DNA of 8,458 bases from NCBI GenBank assembly GCA_012515455.1, contig JAAYYJ010000118.1:1-8458 (forward strand). Direction: 5' to 3'. The notes under the pieces were generated by a model that had not been told where the DNA came from, ran no database searches, and saw nothing but the letters and a program-made list of their open reading frames with translations. Below are positions 5,875 to 8,458 of this stretch, one piece after another. Both the position numbers and the translations under genes were made by a program. The stretch comes from Oligosphaeraceae bacterium. GTDB taxonomy: Bacteria; Verrucomicrobiota; Lentisphaeria; Oligosphaerales; Oligosphaeraceae. Position 1 is the stretch's first letter. Every line of letters begins with the position of its first letter.

Positions 5875-7179
5875 ATGACCTTATCCTGTCATACCCAGCT
5901 GGCCCAGGCGCAACAAGGCATCATCACGCCGCAAATGCAGGCAGTGGCGGACAGTGAATTCCGGGAAGCAGAATTCATCCGCCAGGGTGTCGCCGCCGGC
6001 ACCATCGTGATTCCCGCCAATATCCGTCACTGCAATCTGGTGCCCATGGGCATTGGCCGGCAGCTGAAGACGAAGATCAATGCCAATATCGGCACGTCCA
6101 GCCTGTCCAGCTGCCCGCATCAGGAGCTGCAGAAACTCCAGGCTGCGGTGAAATATGGCGCCGATACCGTGATGGACCTCAGTACCGGCGCGAATCTGGA
6201 ACACACCCGGGGTGCCATTATCGCGGCCGCCACGGTACCGATCGGCACTGTGCCTATCTATGAACTGGCTTGCCGCGCCAATGACGACCAGGATATCGAT
6301 TTCTCCACTGAGGCCATCCTGGCGGTCATTAGAAGTCAGGCGGAGCAGGGGGTGGATTACATGACCATCCACGCGGGCATCCGTCCCGTTCAGCTGCCTG
6401 CAGCCTGCCAGCGCAAGCTGCGTATTGTCAGCCGGGGCGGTGCGCTGATCGCCCGCTACATGGCCAAGACCGGCCGGGACAATCCGTTCTATGACTGCTT
6501 TGACAGAATTCTGGAAATCTGCGCCCAATACGATGTCACCTTGTCGTTGGGCGATGGCATGCGCCCAGGCTGCCTGGCCGATGCCAGTGATGAGGCGCAG
6601 TTCGCCGAATTGGCACAGCTGGGCCAGCTCGGGCGGCGCTGCCGCCAGGCCGGAGTGCAGGTGATGATTGAAGGGCCGGGGCATATCCCGCTGCAGCAAA
6701 TCCAGATGAATATGTTGCGCGAGCAGGAGCTCTGTGACGACGCGCCGTTCTATATTCTGGGGCCGGTGGTGATGGACTGCGCTCCTGGCTATGACCATAT
6801 CACCAGCGCCATCGGCGCGACTCTGGGAGCATGGCATGGTGCGGCAATGCTCTGCTATGTCACACCGAAGGAACACCTGGGCCTGCCCAATGCCGCCGAC
6901 GTCCGTGATGGAGTTATGGCCTACAAAATTGCCGCTCACGCTGCGGATATCGCCAAAGGCATTCCGCATGCTCAAGACCGCGACGACGCCATCAGCCAGG
7001 CTCGGGCCGAGTTCGACTGGGATAAGCAGTTCGAACTGGCGCTGGACCCCGACAAGGCCCGCGAACTGCGGGCCGAGTCGCTGCAGGAACGCAATCTGCC
7101 GGCCAGCGCCCCGGGAGAGAAATTCTGCACCATGTGCGGGCCGAAGCTCTGCTCCATGCGGGTGAGCCGGGAAATCTAA
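5875..7179 (+). CDS. thiC: Phosphomethylpyrimidine synthase, short form
   Basis: ThiC converts aminoimidazole ribotide to HMP phosphate, the pyrimidine precursor of thiamine, through radical S-adenosylmethionine chemistry. The product is 434 residues and lacks the N-terminal extension of the roughly 630-residue proteobacterial form. Hallmark segments are KTKINANIGTSS (65-76), VMDLSTGANLEHTRG, IGTVPIYE, MTIHAGI, VSRGGA, LSLGDGMRPGC (223-233), MIEGPGHIP (264-272), and APGYDHITSAIGA (303-315). The C-terminal cysteine motif CTMCGPKLC (418-426, C-x2-C-x4-C) binds the 4Fe-4S cluster. The ATG at 5875 is supported by AAGGAG (5862-5867) seven bases upstream. The riboswitch directly upstream predicts repression by thiamine pyrophosphate. 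No other thiamine genes are in view, and the next gene converges on it five bases downstream. Confidence 0.97.
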   Translation: MTLSCHTQLAQAQQGIITPQMQAVADSEFREAEFIRQGVAAGTIVIPANIRHCNLVPMGIGRQLKTKINANIGTSSLSSCPHQELQKLQAAVKYGADTVMDLSTGANLEHTRGAIIAAATVPIGTVPIYELACRANDDQDIDFSTEAILAVIRSQAEQGVDYMTIHAGIRPVQLPAACQRKLRIVSRGGALIARYMAKTGRDNPFYDCFDRILEICAQYDVTLSLGDGMRPGCLADASDEAQFAELAQLGQLGRRCRQAGVQVMIEGPGHIPLQQIQMNMLREQELCDDAPFYILGPVVMDCAPGYDHITSAIGATLGAWHGAAMLCYVTPKEHLGLPNAADVRDGVMAYKIAAHAADIAKGIPHAQDRDDAISQARAEFDWDKQFELALDPDKARELRAESLQERNLPASAPGEKFCTMCGPKLCSMRVSREI

Positions 7180-7184
7180 AGCGG

Positions 7185-8458
7185 TTATTTCTGGAACTGC
7201 GCCGGTTGCAGACCGATGTCGAGCCGGTTCAGTTCAGGATTCCGGGCAAAGAATTGCGGGAAGCTCCAGGGCGCATACGTGCCGTCCTTCTGCTGCTGCA
7301 GTTCGACCGCGGAGTGCGATTTTTGCAATTCCGCAGCCTCCTGGCGATATTTTTCCGGGTCGTCTGAGAACATCAGCTGTTCTGCCAAAAACGGTATTTG
7401 GGGATTGCCGAAGTACGTGCCACTGAAGTCGACCCCATACTCAGCCAGGGCCTGCCGGTTGGCCGTGAGTGACAGCAGTTCGCCTTTGACACGCCCGATC
7501 GAGACAAGCCGGCGGTGTTTTTCCGGCATCCGCAGGTAGAAGCCGTTTTGGCGCATCTGCAGGGCCTCCAGGTGATGAACCCCCAGCAGCGCCGCTAAGT
7601 ATTTGGAAGGGGAGCATTCGAAAAAGATGTTCTTTTCCAGCAACGCCTTTTCCTCCGGCTGGTTGTGGATGTACAAATGGTTGATCTGATTCATATACCA
7701 GACACAGTTCCGGATGGTCAGATCGGGACAACGCCAAAAATTTGCGCCATGGAAACCACGGATAATCACACAGTTTTCCAAGGTCAGGCGGGGCACGCTG
7801 TTGGCATCGATAAAGCGCGGCGTATAGCCGTTGCTGCGTCCGTCGTAGAAGCAGCGCCGGATTACAATGTCTGAGCCCCCCTTAATGAGAATGCCGGCGC
7901 CGCAGGTATCGTTGAAATCGCGGAAGTGGAAGCCGTCGATAATCACATGCGACTTGGTGTCCAGGGTAATGCCCTCGGTCAGGACCCGGAAGCCGTCCAG
8001 CACCACGGTCTCGCCAGCAGCACTGCGCAGAGTCAGAGGATGTTCACGGTCGCCGCCGGAACGGAAGATCAGCGCCTCGCGATATGTCCCCCCCCGGACC
8101 TCGATCACGTCTCCTGCTTTGGCCTGGCCAAGAGCCCGGGAGATAGTCTGCCAGGGCGCGGAGGCGCTGCCGTCCTGCTGGTCTTTGCCCGCCGGACTGA
8201 CGTAATAAGTCATAGGTGCTGCTTGCGTGTCTGCAGTAGTGAGGGAAAACACCGGTGAGGTGACCAGCTCCCGGGGCTTGAAGCGGTCCGCCAGAGCCAG
8301 CTCGCTGTTGCCGTGATGCTCACGGGCCGGAGCACGCGAGGCGATTTTGCCGAAGTACTGCTTGCCGGGGGTCAATCCAGTCAGCGTAACCGAATGGTAG
8401 TAGCTGCTGGAATAGGCCTGGCCGGCTCTCTGACCACAGCTCTCGTCCGGACCCCACA
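7185..8458 (-). CDS. Fibronectin-III-like plus right-handed beta-helix protein, 5' end outside the window
   Basis: The frame is open without a stop from the right edge to the TAA at 7185-7187, giving 423 residues in view. Residues 1 to about 75 look like the end of a fibronectin type III domain (SVTLTGLTPGKQYFGKI, then TSPVFSLTTAD). From about 83 (TYYVSPAGKDQQDGS, then PWQTISRALGQAKAGDVIEVRGGTYRE) a typical parallel beta-helix begins, with repeating coils such as HVIIDGFHFRDF, DIVIRRCFYDG, LTLENCVIIRG and LTIRNCVWYMN. Such proteins are usually secreted and bind or cleave polysaccharides, but no catalytic residues can be assigned. An internal ATG at 8213 could begin the beta-helix alone, but it has no Shine-Dalgarno and the upstream frame is clearly coding-like, so a longer gene is favoured. 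A signal peptide would be beyond the edge. Confidence 0.85.
   Translation of the reverse strand, partial: WGPDESCGQRAGQAYSSSYYHSVTLTGLTPGKQYFGKIASRAPAREHHGNSELALADRFKPRELVTSPVFSLTTADTQAAPMTYYVSPAGKDQQDGSASAPWQTISRALGQAKAGDVIEVRGGTYREALIFRSGGDREHPLTLRSAAGETVVLDGFRVLTEGITLDTKSHVIIDGFHFRDFNDTCGAGILIKGGSDIVIRRCFYDGRSNGYTPRFIDANSVPRLTLENCVIIRGFHGANFWRCPDLTIRNCVWYMNQINHLYIHNQPEEKALLEKNIFFECSPSKYLAALLGVHHLEALQMRQNGFYLRMPEKHRRLVSIGRVKGELLSLTANRQALAEYGVDFSGTYFGNPQIPFLAEQLMFSDDPEKYRQEAAELQKSHSAVELQQQKDGTYAPWSFPQFFARNPELNRLDIGLQPAQFQK

Noticed and set aside
5881..6975. 364-residue minus-strand open frame
   Set aside because: It is antisense to thiC, which is certain from its motifs and upstream riboswitch.

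Overview
The window looks like a bacterial chromosome of moderately high GC, probably from the PVC superphylum and perhaps a Lentisphaerota- or Kiritimatiellota-like lineage. That placement is inference. It rests on the S3 N-terminus (MGQKVNPIGFR), a secreted coiled-coil protein of unknown function, a two-domain acetyl-xylan-esterase-like hydrolase, and a fibronectin-III plus beta-helix protein, all common in carbohydrate-degrading PVC bacteria. No single marker here settles the phylum.

Layout. Positions 10-1724 (minus strand) carry part of the S10 ribosomal protein operon in the order rplV, rpsC, rplP, rpmC. It runs off the left edge, where rpsQ would be expected. The usual upstream genes (rpsS, rplB and so on) are absent. 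rplV instead follows a short intergenic region with a good sigma70-like promoter, so the operon appears to be split here. rpsC has a 19-residue insertion just before its KH-domain GKKG loop, and its 3' end overlaps rplP by 80 bases. Upstream, also on the minus strand, are an exported coiled-coil protein of unknown function (1848-2657) and uracil-DNA glycosylase ung (2944-3615). The 286 bases between those two hold only a weak candidate promoter.

On the plus strand, divergent from ung, is a large alpha/beta-hydrolase (3852-5711) with an intact N-terminal catalytic domain and an apparently degenerate second one. It is followed by a TPP riboswitch (about 5731-5816) whose 3' strand can re-pair with a downstream segment that could otherwise cover the ribosome binding site of thiC (5875-7179, short-form HMP-P synthase). 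The minus-strand gene 7185-8458, whose 5' end lies outside the window, converges on thiC with only five bases between stop codons. It encodes the end of a fibronectin-III-like domain and a right-handed beta-helix domain.

How the genes relate. The ribosomal genes form one translationally coupled unit. thiC is a thiamine-repressed biosynthetic gene. The esterase and the beta-helix protein both suggest polysaccharide use, but no sugar-transport or regulatory genes are present to define a locus. I found no mobile elements, tRNAs, rRNAs or CRISPR arrays. The best leads are the S3 insertion, the rpsC/rplP overlap, the split operon and the riboswitch expression platform.
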